Positions 45,801-53,366 of a stretch of 56,031 bases of DNA are shown one piece after another. A program made the translations under genes and the position numbers. The notes below the pieces were generated by a model. It did not search any database and was not told the origin of the DNA. It saw only the letters and a list, made by a program, of their open reading frames with translations. Origin of the DNA: Methanomassiliicoccus sp. (lineage in GTDB: Archaea > Thermoplasmatota > Thermoplasmata > Methanomassiliicoccales > Methanomassiliicoccaceae); assembly GCA_018262895.1 (NCBI GenBank), contig JADFDJ010000015.1, positions 1-56,031 of the forward strand. The letters run 5' to 3'. Every line of letters starts with the position of its first letter. Position 1 is the stretch's first letter.

Positions 45801-46366
45801 CGCTCGGTGATTATGGACCAATCGGTGGTGCCGTCTTTGGGCCGGGGCATGCCGAAGATTCGCCAGGACTCCTCTGAGCCCCACAGGTGGCCAGAATCGC
45901 CGTTCCAGGTGTACTCCCAGCTCCCGATCTGCCCGATGGCCTGGGCCTTGGACAGCCGGGCCTCGTTCATCTTGAGGGCGCTCTCGGCCCGGATGCGGCG
46001 GACCGCCTCCTTGACCTTGTGCTCCAGCTCCTTGAACTGCGCGGTGGGGTTCCCGCCCTTCTGCATGTAGAAGTCGGCGCCGGAGTTGAGGGCCTCGATG
46101 ACCACCTCCTCCCGGCCCTTGCCGGTGAAGAGGACGAAGGGGATGCCGTTGCCCTGGGAGCGCAGCATCTTCAGGAATTCGATGCCGTTCATCTCCGGCA
46201 TCTGGTAGTCCGAGATGATGGCATCGTACCTCTTCTCGGCCATCAGCGCCCAGGCTCCCTTGACCGATGTGGTGGTGTCCACGATCATGTCCCCGGAAAG
46301 CTCCAGGAACGCCTTGCCGACATCGAGCAACGCCTCTTCGTCGTCGATGTATAGAACGTCCATCAT
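42896..46366 (-). CDS. Receiver / multi-PAS / GAF histidine kinase
   Basis: The protein has about 1156 residues. A receiver (VLYIDDEEALL, ISDYQMPEMNG, FTGKGREE) is followed by a PAS domain (about 145-270), a GAF domain (about 290-440) and four more PAS domains (to about 960). The kinase core has HDTLNKLVALQGYIDLERM, FHNLIDNSLKHGG and YTDNGNGI. The GHGTDHGLGMFL lid ends the ATPase. It resembles the cytoplasmic sensor kinases of methanogens. The first open codon is TTG at 46378; ATG at 46366 is preferred, about 30 bases after a TATA box. Confidence 0.87.
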   Translation of the reverse strand: MMDVLYIDDEEALLDVGKAFLELSGDMIVDTTTSVKGAWALMAEKRYDAIISDYQMPEMNGIEFLKMLRSQGNGIPFVLFTGKGREEVVIEALNSGADFYMQKGGNPTAQFKELEHKVKEAVRRIRAESALKMNEARLSKAQAIGQIGSWEYTWNGDSGHLWGSEESWRIFGMPRPKDGTTDWSIITERIVEKEYAVQALQDLIKNGSAYDMEYQVLPADGSPRRFVRSSAELLRDPDGRPAKIVGVIQDITVRRLAEERLNRLNKELMAIKECNKAMIRARTEQELVNDICRIVCEVAGYKMAWIGMAEHDEQRSVRPVAWSGDIDDYVKGLKVSWSDGDRGRGAMGTAIRTRRSVTMRSLDTNPLMLPWREELRKLGLRSMVAIPIIDSSLAFGAIGIYMEDPEGFTPEEVELLEEMTADLAFGILGLRAKERQLRAESALRKSEERFRTLFEEAPIAISITTDLVRRECNRRFVRLFGYDDREELRERHILDLISPRERARIRPVLEDGHLRRVEEATTFGLRRDGSEFPMHVLMTEVEISSRKAFLAFFTDMSDRFAMGSMLKESEEKYRTIIEHSPLAFALTDPSGKIVEVNPRFCSMMRCSLEDVLGRRPQDLMQPDDQHRVEDNLPLLHDNGTGSMQARLFREDGTFVPVSVFAVDLPNGSTMAFIEDITERRDWERRLGEREEELRKSMQKFQAIFDGATVGIITTDLEGRPIDLNDRFVEITGCSHRELMKMKLKDHAHPDDSTAISGLYASLKAGAIDHFKKEVRFKRKDGTVVWTRLFSSMLVDPHGRPEKVLTIVDDITERRMMSDALRESEEEYAKLVSAIPDIVIRTDLDGAIVLVNEPALELSGYSRDELLGRSLFSFVDEEDRERCLNNAVRMLDRALGPQEYHLIMRNGERLLFEANGDVLRDVDGEPTGLVFVCRDLTERRQMEHRLREADRRLRILDGITRHDTLNKLVALQGYIDLERMGNKDAKRAERLDNMERNVRFLREQADATREYQGIGVGRPEWQSLREIWSRAVRNADLDKVAVEAELENVEVLADPLVYKVFHNLIDNSLKHGGKVDRIEVRTERSGGDLMIVYTDNGNGIADKENLFKRGHGTDHGLGMFLSREILDITGATMRENGEPGRGVRFEIVVPAGSFRIA

Positions 46367-46394
46367 GCGCGAGTTCAAAAAACCAACCCGGCCG

Positions 46395-46406
46395 TTGTTA
46401 TATAAA
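46395..46406 (-). promoter_or_regulatory. TATA box of the multi-PAS kinase gene
   Basis: On the minus strand GATTTATATAAC lies roughly 30-40 bases before the ATG at 46366, which would give a very short leader. Confidence 0.5.
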
Positions 46407-46618
46407 TCATGCCCACCGTGAGTTCGATTTTGATAACATTAAATATTCCTAAATGAATAATATAATAAAAAGTGAGCGATCCGTCGATCGGTCAAAGGTA
46501 TAATCCCTCGGAAGTACCCCCGGAGGTCATATGGTACTCCTTTAGAAAGTGTCCTTTCCCTCAACATCTTCGCCATGGCCTGAGAGGTCAGGTCCATCAG
46601 GTAAGGCCCCACACTATA

Positions 46619-47401
46619 CTACGGTCTCGCAACGATGAACAGCCGCTTGAAGGGGAAGAGGACGGAGCCGTCGCTCTGACAGGGGTAGCAGGTCTTCAGC
46701 CTCTCGATGACGGCCCGCTTGAACGCAGGCCACTGGGACGAGGGCAGCCTGTCGAGGTAGGGCCTCAGGCCGGTGGACTCCATCATGTCCATGATGGCCG
46801 CATGGGACGGCATGATGTGGTAGTAGTCAATGGACCAGAGCTGCATGTCCTTGGCCACACCGCTGAGGATGTCATAGTATGCCCGGGCCGGACGGAACGT
46901 GAACCCCGGCTCGAAGCCCGAAAAATATGCGCTCCACGCGCTTGACGTTATCGTTTCGGCCAGGGCCTTGGAGATCGGCATCTCATCGAACTGGGGGATC
47001 TGAACGGCCAGGACGCCGCCTGAGCGCAGTATGCCAAGGAGGCGTGGAAGAAGCGCCTCATGGTCCGGTATCCACTGGAGCGAAGCGTTAGCGAAGACCA
47101 GGTCGAACTCTCCCAGGGTTGAAAGGTCCTTTCCAGCATCCATGACGATGAACTTTATGTCAGGATGATCTCATTGAGCCCGGTCGACCATGGCCGGGGA
47201 GTTGTCGATGCCTACGATATCCGAAAAGGGCCATCGTTCCCTGAGGGGCGCCGTGCTGTTACCAGGCCCGCAGCCTATGTCAAGGATGCGCTCCGGCTCC
47301 TGCAGCTCTACGCGGGATATCAGGTCGTGGACGGGACGGGTGCGCTCTTGCTTGAACTTCAGATACTTCTCAGGTTCCCAATCCGACATGCTATCATCCA
47401 A
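46619..47401 (-). pseudogene. tam: Trans-aconitate methyltransferase-like gene with in-frame TGA
   Basis: The N-terminal part reads MSDWEPEKYLKFKQERTRP, the SAM motif RILDIGCGPGNSTAPL and IVGIDNSPAMVDRAQ. A TGA at 47171-47173 follows. In the same frame DHPDIKFIVMDAG, FDLVFANASLQWIPDH and the rest of the methyltransferase continue to 46619. The frame is otherwise intact and the order is that of Tam. It could be a recent nonsense mutation or a sequencing error. Recoding as selenocysteine is unlikely, since nothing marks this site as catalytic. Confidence 0.75.
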
Positions 47402-47786
47402 TCTGTTAAATGCCCCTCACGTGCGGCCTTCCGCCATCACCACGCTCTTATTTGAACGTGGCTTCGTTCGCACGAGCGGCCGCTGCGATCCCACCAAGGT
47501 CCTGGGAGCGAACATCCCTCCCCTTAGGAAAGACGATCTCCAGATCCAGGAGGTCGCTCAGAACGCCCTATGGTCTGGAATTCGAATTGGGAGCACCAAG
47601 TACGATGAAATGGGGGACGCTGAACACACCACTTCTCAGCACTGTCCGTGCATTTCGTTCAAGCAGAATGAGCGTTCAGCACGGTCCAAGCTGTAGGTTC
47701 TGACGACATGCCCAGGATAAGCGCCGATCGGTCCGACCCGCGTTAAATCTACACCCTGTTCTCCTCACATTTCCTAAGGTGAGCGC
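47402..47786. other. Gene-free stretch
   Basis: Plus-strand frames here are extensions of the antisense of tam and have no protein-like character. I see no RNA gene or repeat. A promoter for the 47787 gene may lie in the last 60 bases. Confidence 0.35.
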
Positions 47787-48044
47787 ATGGTAAAGAAGGA
47801 GCGCAAGAAGCCAAGCAGAGATTCTGAGGAGTTCGTCTTTGAGGAAGGTGAGGAGCCTCAGGACATCTACGATGAGGATGTCAGGGAGGAAATGCTCGAG
47901 AACGATGAGATAACCGCCACCGAGGAGGGGTTCATGCGCGGCTGGGATGGGACCGTGGAGGATGAGAAGAGGAAAAAGAAGGTGGGAGATCACAAGGATA
48001 CCTTATCGGTAGAGCTTGTGAAGGACCAGTACGCGGAGGATTAG
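47787..48044 (+). CDS. Small acidic protein of unknown function
   Basis: The 85-residue protein has a basic N-terminus (MVKKERKKPSRD), a very acidic middle (EEFVFEEGEEPQDIYDEDVREEM) and a conserved-looking EEGFMRGWDGTVED segment. It is probably disordered and may bind nucleic acid or protein. The ATG follows AAGGTGAGC, a fair Shine-Dalgarno. The stop is TAG, followed at 48067-48083 by a perfect GGACGG-CCGAT-CCGTCC hairpin that may end the transcript. Confidence 0.6.
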   Translation: MVKKERKKPSRDSEEFVFEEGEEPQDIYDEDVREEMLENDEITATEEGFMRGWDGTVEDEKRKKKVGDHKDTLSVELVKDQYAED

Positions 48045-48298
48045 AGGTCTTCACATCGTCCTGTTAGGACGGCCGATCCGTCCAAAGCGGTCCCTCCTCG
48101 GTAATAGATTTGCACAATCCCTTCGTTGACATTCCTCGCCCCACTTTAATAAGTCTCGGGACCTTCCTTCCAGATGCTCGCTCATTATATGCCTTAATGC
48201 TGGCTCGGAATGGTCTTTTCAACGCTATCCCGCATCATGCCCCCCTCTCCACCAGCGAGCCCCTCTCGACGAGGTTAACGGGGGCATGCTGCGGAACG

Positions 48299-48583
48299 TC
48301 ACAGCGGGGCCAGATCGGGAAGGATACCACCATACATGGTGACGAACTCGTTCCATAATGCAATGCTGCGATCCGTGTACCTCTTTGACAGCTCCCAGTC
48401 GCATTCGATGTCACCTGAGTCGTCGAACATGACCACATGGTCGTGCCTCCAGCTGTTCACCAGCAGGTTGGTGATGAACGCGGAGTAGGGGTAGCTCACC
48501 GGATCGCTCCGATCGATAGGCAGCCCTTCAGGGTGGACGTACTCCTTCTTGGTGTGGTTGAAGACCGCATACACTATGCCCAT
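48299..48583 (-). CDS. Small conserved-looking protein of unknown function
   Basis: The 94-residue protein starts MGIVYAVFNHTKKEYVHPEGLP and contains FITNLLVNSWRHDHVVMFDDSGD and WELSKRYTDRSIALWNEFV. It is soluble and aromatic-rich. Similar short proteins occur in diverse prokaryotes, but I cannot name the family. Confidence 0.55.
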   Translation of the reverse strand: MGIVYAVFNHTKKEYVHPEGLPIDRSDPVSYPYSAFITNLLVNSWRHDHVVMFDDSGDIECDWELSKRYTDRSIALWNEFVTMYGGILPDLAPL

Positions 48584-48682
48584 GGACCTGTCTATGGCAG
48601 GAAGGTCTAGATATCCTTACCCATTCAGTGCGGACCTTATGCTGTGCAATTCATGATCGGGGATCGATCGGAGCCCATCACA

Positions 48683-49304
48683 TCAAAGGTCGAGACGGCT
48701 CCCGCATGAAGGGCACGACACGAAAACATCGATGGCGCACCCGAACGGGCTGGTCTCCGGCACTCTGACCGATCTTCCTGCCAGAACGTCGTCCAGCGCA
48801 TTCCTGAGGTCGCTGGTCGTCATGAAGGCCAGCTGGGGCGAGTCGTCGATCCTCCCGCGATATCTTTACTCTTCTATTCTGGTCGAGCAGGAAGGCATGC
48901 AGGGTCAATATGGCACCGTAGTCCTGAGCGACCGTCCGGTCCTCGTCCTTGAAGTACGGAAAGGAATAACCTCGCTCCTTGGCGACCCTGACCATATCCG
49001 GGCAGCTGTCAGTGGGTAGCAGGTCCGGATTGTCGGAGTTGATGGCCACTATCTGCGCTCCCGAGTCCAGATAATCGCTATGAATCGCCTCTATCCGTTC
49101 GGTATAGGCCAGCTTTGTGGTGCAGCGTTTCGCCATGAAAATTATGATCAGGACCTTCTTATCATCGAACGAGGATAGTGAGTACACTTTCCCGTCGACT
49201 CCCAGCAATCCCTGGAACGACGGGGCCTCATCACCGATGGCGAGAGCGTGGGGCTGTTGAGGCAAGGTCAATTTTTCTCTCCATGCAACTTTTTCATGAA
49301 CCAT
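48683..49304 (-). pseudogene. AhpC/TSA-type thioredoxin-fold protein, frameshifted
   Basis: The N-terminal 148 residues read as a redoxin: LAIGDEAPSFQGLLGVDGKVYSL, VLIIIFMAKRCTTKLAYTERI, AIHSDYLDSGAQIVAINS and FLLDQNRRV. Near 48860 the frame shifts by one base. The alternative frame continues sensibly as YRGRIDDSPQLAFMTTSDLRNALDDVLAG, then SPFGCAIDV and a CPSC motif, to a TGA at 48683. The CTTK site lacks a second Cys, so peroxidase-like or other one-Cys chemistry is implied. It is dead or a sequencing error. Confidence 0.7.
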
Positions 49305-49508
49305 GCTATCACTGACAGGGTTGAGATCAAACTTATCCCCTTCCTATTTCAGCTTCTCATTTATCAACAAGTTGACATATTAGCACGGACGCCAAGAACG
49401 TTCTCGGTCGTTCAGCTGTGATCATCCTCATCTCTTGAAAAGAACAAGATGCCTGCGGGTCGAGGTCTAACGATACCTATAACTGGTTGCAGTACAAATC
49501 GTCCCGAC

Positions 49509-49910
49509 ATGCTTCCTGATGATTATGCCGTCGTCAAAGACCAGGTGGCCCCGTGCGGGATACGGTGCGGCGAATGCGACCTTGGCAAGGGCTGTGTGGC
49601 CGAGGCCGCGATGAACCTGAAGGACTACCTCAAGAGGTACGATGTGCCCAGCTGGGCCCACATGCTTCCGGGAGGGGAGGGTGTCGACTTCAAACAGCTC
49701 GATCAGGACCTCATCTGGGTCAGCAACATGATGAGATGCTCGGGCTGCCTCCGAGGGGGCGGTAATCCCGATTGCCCCATACGATTGTGCTCGAAGGAGA
49801 AAGGGTTCTCCTCCTGCGGCCAATGCTCAGACCTGGAAGGGTGCGCGAAGTTCGACTACCTGGGCGACTCCGCGGTGAGGTTGAAGAGGGAGCTGGCAAA
49901 GGGTCCCTGA
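49509..49910 (+). CDS. DUF3795-like cysteine-rich protein
   Basis: About 133 residues from the ATG at 49509. Cysteine pairs are APCGIRCGECDLGKGC, MRCSGCLRGGG, CPIRLCSKEKGFSSCGQC and a final GCAKFD. This is the DUF3795 pattern, thought to bind zinc or an Fe-S cluster. The frame extends to 49449 without good support. Its function is unknown. Confidence 0.72.
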   Translation: MLPDDYAVVKDQVAPCGIRCGECDLGKGCVAEAAMNLKDYLKRYDVPSWAHMLPGGEGVDFKQLDQDLIWVSNMMRCSGCLRGGGNPDCPIRLCSKEKGFSSCGQCSDLEGCAKFDYLGDSAVRLKRELAKGP

Positions 49911-50107
49911 ACGCAGGGGAATGATCACTTTGGCCAGGACCTGACCGCCTCCAGCGCTCATGATGATGCGAACTTGATGATGCTTCACTATTGGGAACTC
50001 AACATTGAACGAGACATATCTTTTTCAGATAATTTGCTTAGGCAAAATGATCATCGAGATGGCATAAGAAGGATTATATCCATCCTTTCTTTATGTGTGG
50101 CTAACAC

Positions 50108-50180
50108 GGGCAGATAGATCAGCTGGAAGATCGCGACATTCGCAATGTCGAGGCCGCGGGTTCAAATCCCGCTCTGTCCA
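50108..50180 (+). tRNA. tRNA-Ala(CGC)
   Basis: A 73-nt tRNA. Acceptor GGGCAGA pairs with TCTGTCC including the G3:U70 wobble that identifies alanine tRNAs. D arm GATC/GATC; anticodon arm CGACA-TTCGCAA-TGTCG (anticodon CGC); T arm GCGGG-TTCAAAT-CCCGC; discriminator A. The integrase gene's stop lies within its T loop. Confidence 0.95.
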
Positions 50181-51127
50181 CTCAAACCATCTGGCTCGAC
50201 CCCTGTTTTGCTGTAACTTACAGCAGCCTGATATTTCGCCAATTTCACCATCGCATCGGCCTTGTCGTCCATGTTCAGTCCCAGGTACAGTATCGTCGTC
50301 CTGGGGTCCGAGTGGCCGAGCAGGTCCATGATGGTCTCGATCGGCACGCCGGCGAGCCACAGCATCCGGCCGTAGGTGCGGCGCAGCGTGTGGTTCGTGA
50401 ACTTCACCCCGAGGCGAGCGGCCACGGCCTGCACCCTCTTGTCGACGGCGGTCCGCTTGTACGGATGCAGCCGTCCGTCCCTCGCGTAGATGAGCAGGGC
50501 ATCCGGGACCATTACGGCCGGGTTCTTGGCCCGGGCCTTGGATATCTCCGTCTCCCTGATGAGCCGGTAATGTTCCAGCGCTGACAGGGTGTGCGGATGG
50601 AACGCCAAGGACCTTGGCTTCCCGCCCTGCCTCCCTTTGCCGAGCACGTTCATGTATCCCAGCTTGATGTCCGATACCTTGAGCCGCAGGACCTCGACGC
50701 GGCGAAGCCCCATCTCCAGCTCCAGGTGCAGCACTATGCGCTCCATGCCCTCGGCCATCTCCAGGGCCTTGACGGCCTGTGACGGCGAGATCCAATCGGC
50801 GTTGGGCCTGGTGTCCGGCGGCCACTCCAGGTTCAGGTCCTTGATGATGGTGTTGCGGTGGAACATGGCATAGCTGTTCAGGACGCTCATCTCCCTCCTG
50901 GTCATGCCCGGCTGCTCCCGGAGCCAGAGCACGGTGTCCTTGTCCCACTTGCGGGGATTGGCCTCGTACCCTTCCTCGTTGAGCCGCCGTGACCACTTGC
51001 CGATGAGCCAGCGGTAGCCGTTCACCGTCACATCGGCCCTCCTTCTCTCCTTGAGGTGATCTATGAAGTCGTTTTGCAGGGAGCTGAGGTAGATGGCCTT
51101 GGTGGTCATTCTTCTCAGCCTGCCCAT
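50162..51127 (-). CDS. Tyrosine recombinase/integrase overlapping tRNA-Ala
   Basis: The 321-residue integrase has an N-terminal core-binding domain (1-105). Catalytic residues are Arg in MGLRRVEVLRLK (about 142), Lys in GKGRQGGKPR, H246/R249 in NHTLRRTYG, H272 in LGHSDPRTT and the nucleophile Y281 in ILYLGL. All are present, so it is likely active. The last six codons and the stop are the antisense of the tRNA-Ala T arm and acceptor. The attachment core therefore lies inside the 3' end of the gene. A start at the second Met (51109) is possible. Confidence 0.92.
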   Translation of the reverse strand: MGRLRRMTTKAIYLSSLQNDFIDHLKERRRADVTVNGYRWLIGKWSRRLNEEGYEANPRKWDKDTVLWLREQPGMTRREMSVLNSYAMFHRNTIIKDLNLEWPPDTRPNADWISPSQAVKALEMAEGMERIVLHLELEMGLRRVEVLRLKVSDIKLGYMNVLGKGRQGGKPRSLAFHPHTLSALEHYRLIRETEISKARAKNPAVMVPDALLIYARDGRLHPYKRTAVDKRVQAVAARLGVKFTNHTLRRTYGRMLWLAGVPIETIMDLLGHSDPRTTILYLGLNMDDKADAMVKLAKYQAAVSYSKTGVEPDGLSGQSGI

Positions 51128-51192
51128 GAATGGAACGGTGAATATGATAATCCTTCCATGCTTCCTTCCCTTCTCCCATTCTCCTTCCCCTG

Positions 51193-51357
51193 TCAGTCCC
51201 TTATGATGCCCGATACCTCGTCCACGAGCTCGTGGTCCTCGTGCTCCGGCGGCACCGAGGCCCGCGCCAGCCGGCGGTCCAGGACGCGCTGCATCACCGC
51301 GTCCAACCTCCCCTGGTCGATGAGCTTTCCGATGCTCTCCTGGAGCACGGCCTCCAC
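51193..51357 (-). CDS. Small helical protein upstream of the integrase, or a C-terminal remnant
   Basis: The readable sequence ends VLQESIGKLIDQGRLDAVMQ, RVLDRRLARASVPPEHEDH and ELVDEVSGIIRD. A GTG at 51357 with GGAGAGG upstream would make a complete 54-residue protein. The same frame continues upstream (DRLDDLIETKAERI) to about 51400, where it meets the methylase fragment on the other strand, so a truncated larger protein is equally possible. It is 65 bp upstream of, and co-directional with, the integrase. Confidence 0.45.
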   Translation of the reverse strand: MEAVLQESIGKLIDQGRLDAVMQRVLDRRLARASVPPEHEDHELVDEVSGIIRD

Positions 51358-51403
51358 GATCCTCTCCGCTTTGGTCTCGATGAGGTCATCGAGACGGTCG
51401 CCG

Positions 51404-51965
51404 GCATCGGCTTCGACGTCCTCCTGGTTTGCGGCTTCGCCTTCGACCCCCACGTCTCCGAGGACGTCAAGAACTACTGTAAGATCACCGTCATCCCGGT
51501 GAAGATGAACCCTGACCTCACCATGGGCGATGAGGTACTGAAGAAGACCGGCGCAGGGAACCTGTTCATGGTCTTCGGGGAGCCGGACCTCGACCTCAAG
51601 AAGCACGCCTATGGGACTGTGGAAGTGGAGCTCAGGGGCCTGGACTCCTACGATCCGACGACCGGGGCGATACGATCTTCGACCACGGACGACATCGCCT
51701 GCTGGTTCATCGACACCGACTACAACGGGTAGGCGTTCTTCGTCCGCCACGCATACTTCACCGGAGCGGACAAGCCGTACGGGTCATTGAAAAGGACGCT
51801 GAGGCTGAGGTTGACGAGGCGGCGTGGGAGAGCCTTTACAGCACCAAGAGCCGGCGGTTCCTCATACCTCATAGCGGCAGGATCGCCGTCAAGGTGATCA
51901 ACCACTACGGGGACGAGGTACTGAAGGTCTATGATCTGAAAAAGAATGACGGGCCAGCCTCCTAG
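51404..51965 (+). pseudogene. C-terminal remnant of an adenine-specific DNA methyltransferase (Mod type)
   Basis: From FDVLLVCGFAFDPH the frame reads KITVIPVKMNPDL, GNLFMVFGEPDLDL, GLDSYDPTTG and IACWFIDTDYNG. These are C-terminal blocks of COG2189-type methylases. A TAG at 51730-51732 interrupts it, the frame goes on as AFFVRHAYFTGADKPY, and a one-base loss near 51807 shifts to AEVDEAAWESLYSTKSRRF and GRIAVKVINHYGDEVLKVYDL, ending at TAG. The catalytic DPPY and FxGxG parts are gone. It is a dead modification gene. Confidence 0.78.
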
Positions 51966-52077
51966 CCCGGTGCGGATCGGAAATTGCCCGTTGTGCTCTG
52001 AGGCTGCACTATTTATTGATGAGCCAGACAAGTTACGATGCCATTGATCATGTATCGTCATAATCCCGATCTAGAGT

Positions 52078-52124
52078 TAGATTTATCATGGGTGATATTA
52101 TTTCACCTTTCTAACTTAGGGAGG
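52078..52124 (+). promoter_or_regulatory. Promoter, dyad and Shine-Dalgarno shared with the paralogue at 16115
   Basis: TATA-like GATTTATCAT (about 52079-52089) is followed by the inverted repeat GGTGA-TATTATT-TCACC (52091-52107), then AACTTAGGGAGG (Shine-Dalgarno 52119-52124) and ATG at 52134. The paralogue has GTGATATCAC at the same place and an almost identical Shine-Dalgarno block. It is a candidate operator for a common regulator. Confidence 0.55.
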
Positions 52125-52133
52125 TAGAGAAAA

Positions 52134-52895
52134 ATGGCTATGTCCAAGAAAAAGTTGCTGATCATTGCCGTGGTCGCGTTAGTTGCCATCGTAGCCATTG
52201 CTGCCGCGGCGGCCGGTGGCAACAAGAACGCAACGAACGATGACAACAACAGCAACATCAACAACGACAATAATAACAGCAACACCAACACCAGAGAGCA
52301 GATAGCGAACGTCACTCTGACCGGCACGTCCGATAAGGTCACGGACAAGTTCAACCTGCAGGCCGGGGTCACGATCTTCCACCTGACGTATGGCGGTGCA
52401 GGCAACTTCGCGGTGACGCTCAAGGACGCGGATGGCGGATACGTGGACCTGCTGGCCAACGAGATAGGGGCCTACTCTGGCGAGACATTGATCGGCGTGA
52501 AGACAGGCAACATCGTGGGCGCAGAGCCAGGCGAGCACTTCCTGGACATTCAGGCATCCGGTCCATGGAACGTGACAATCGAACAGCCCCGTGTATCCTC
52601 CGGAGCAGCTCTCCCGCAGACTCTGTCCGGCAGCGGCCCAGAGGCATCGATCCCCATCACCCTGACCTCCGGGGTGGCCGTGTTCAACATGACGCACACT
52701 GGGACCTCGAACTTCGCCGTGACGCTGTGGGCCGATGACGGGGACTACGTGGACCTCCTCGCCAACGAGATAGGGGACTACAGCGGGGAGAAGTCGGTCA
52801 CGGTCAACGGCGGGATCCTCAACGCCTCGCCAGGCATCCACTGGTTAAAAATCGACGCGGACGGTCCGTGGACGATCAAGATCACCAAGATGTGA
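52134..52895 (+). CDS. Exported anchor protein with two tandem beta-rich repeats (tRNA-Ala island)
   Basis: The protein has 253 residues. A KKK-preceded hydrophobic segment (about 8-27) leads to an Asn/Asp-rich linker with NDDNNSNINNDNNNS. Repeat 1 (about 58-150) and repeat 2 (about 160-253) share FAVTLxxxxGxYVDLLANEIGxYSGE, PGxHxLxIxAxGPW and a closing VTIEQP or IKITKM. The whole protein aligns end to end with that at 15381-16115, including NTREQIANVT, EQPRVSSG and LPQTLSGSG. It is probably held at the cell surface. Asn-x-Thr sites are frequent, so glycosylation is plausible. Confidence 0.82.
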   Translation: MAMSKKKLLIIAVVALVAIVAIAAAAAGGNKNATNDDNNSNINNDNNNSNTNTREQIANVTLTGTSDKVTDKFNLQAGVTIFHLTYGGAGNFAVTLKDADGGYVDLLANEIGAYSGETLIGVKTGNIVGAEPGEHFLDIQASGPWNVTIEQPRVSSGAALPQTLSGSGPEASIPITLTSGVAVFNMTHTGTSNFAVTLWADDGDYVDLLANEIGDYSGEKSVTVNGGILNASPGIHWLKIDADGPWTIKITKM

Positions 52896-52899
52896 GCGA

Positions 52900-52937
52900 G
52901 GTTTAAACATCATTTAAACCGCTTCCTATTTTTATTT
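52900..52937 (+). terminator. Terminator of the exported repeat protein gene
   Basis: GGTTTAAA-CATCA-TTTAAACC is a perfect 8-bp hairpin (52900-52920) followed by GCTTCCTATTTTTATTTC. The tail is nearly the same as that after the paralogue at 15381, so both genes carry their own terminator. Confidence 0.7.
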
Positions 52938-52959
52938 CTTAACAGACTATGTTGATAGA

Positions 52960-53110
52960 CTAGATCGAAGCGACCCAATCTTTTCGAGCCAGTAAGAACA
53001 AGTTGAACATCGAGAGCTTCGCCTGGACCTCGTTTTTCCGGCCGATCTCGGTGCGGCATCTAAGGCGATAGCCGAAGCGGCCTCCGGATTCGATGTCGTT
53101 CCGAGGTTGG
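52960..53110 (-). pseudogene. Transposase C-terminal scrap
   Basis: On the minus strand a frame reads NDIESGGRFGYRLRCRTEIG, then RKNEVQAKLSMFNLFLLARK and DWVASI before a TAG. The basic RKNEV..K....N pattern resembles the ends of DDE transposases (IS4/IS5 type). There is no DDE triad and no clear terminal inverted repeat. The family is not certain. Confidence 0.4.
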
Positions 53111-53366
53111 CAGAATAAACGAGGTCCGAACGAAGATCGCGTCGCACAACATCAGGATGCTGGCTTTGATGTCGTTCAAGTTAGCAGACTAGTTTAGCGT
53201 CAGGGCCAATTGACTTAAATGGCCCATCAAGAACCAACATTTCTAAAATTAAAAAATGTATTAGGGTGAGTTTAATCCCGGATATGTAATACCTTGTTTC
53301 TGGGGAGAACTTTGCCAATGGCTACAGTTTTCAGGTTTGAGTCAAAAGAGTCCTTTTTTGTAGAGA

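Noticed and set aside
46619-47401. Selenocysteine or other recoding at the TGA in tam
   Set aside because: Homologues do not use Cys or Sec there, no insertion element is evident, and neighbouring genes also carry damage.
50091-51179. 362-residue frame overlapping the integrase on the same strand
   Set aside because: It is an out-of-frame reading of the integrase gene; the other frame has all the catalytic residues.
51404-51965. Pyrrolysine readthrough at the methylase TAG
   Set aside because: A separate one-base frameshift follows about 75 bases later and the catalytic half is missing, so the gene is dead whatever the decoding.
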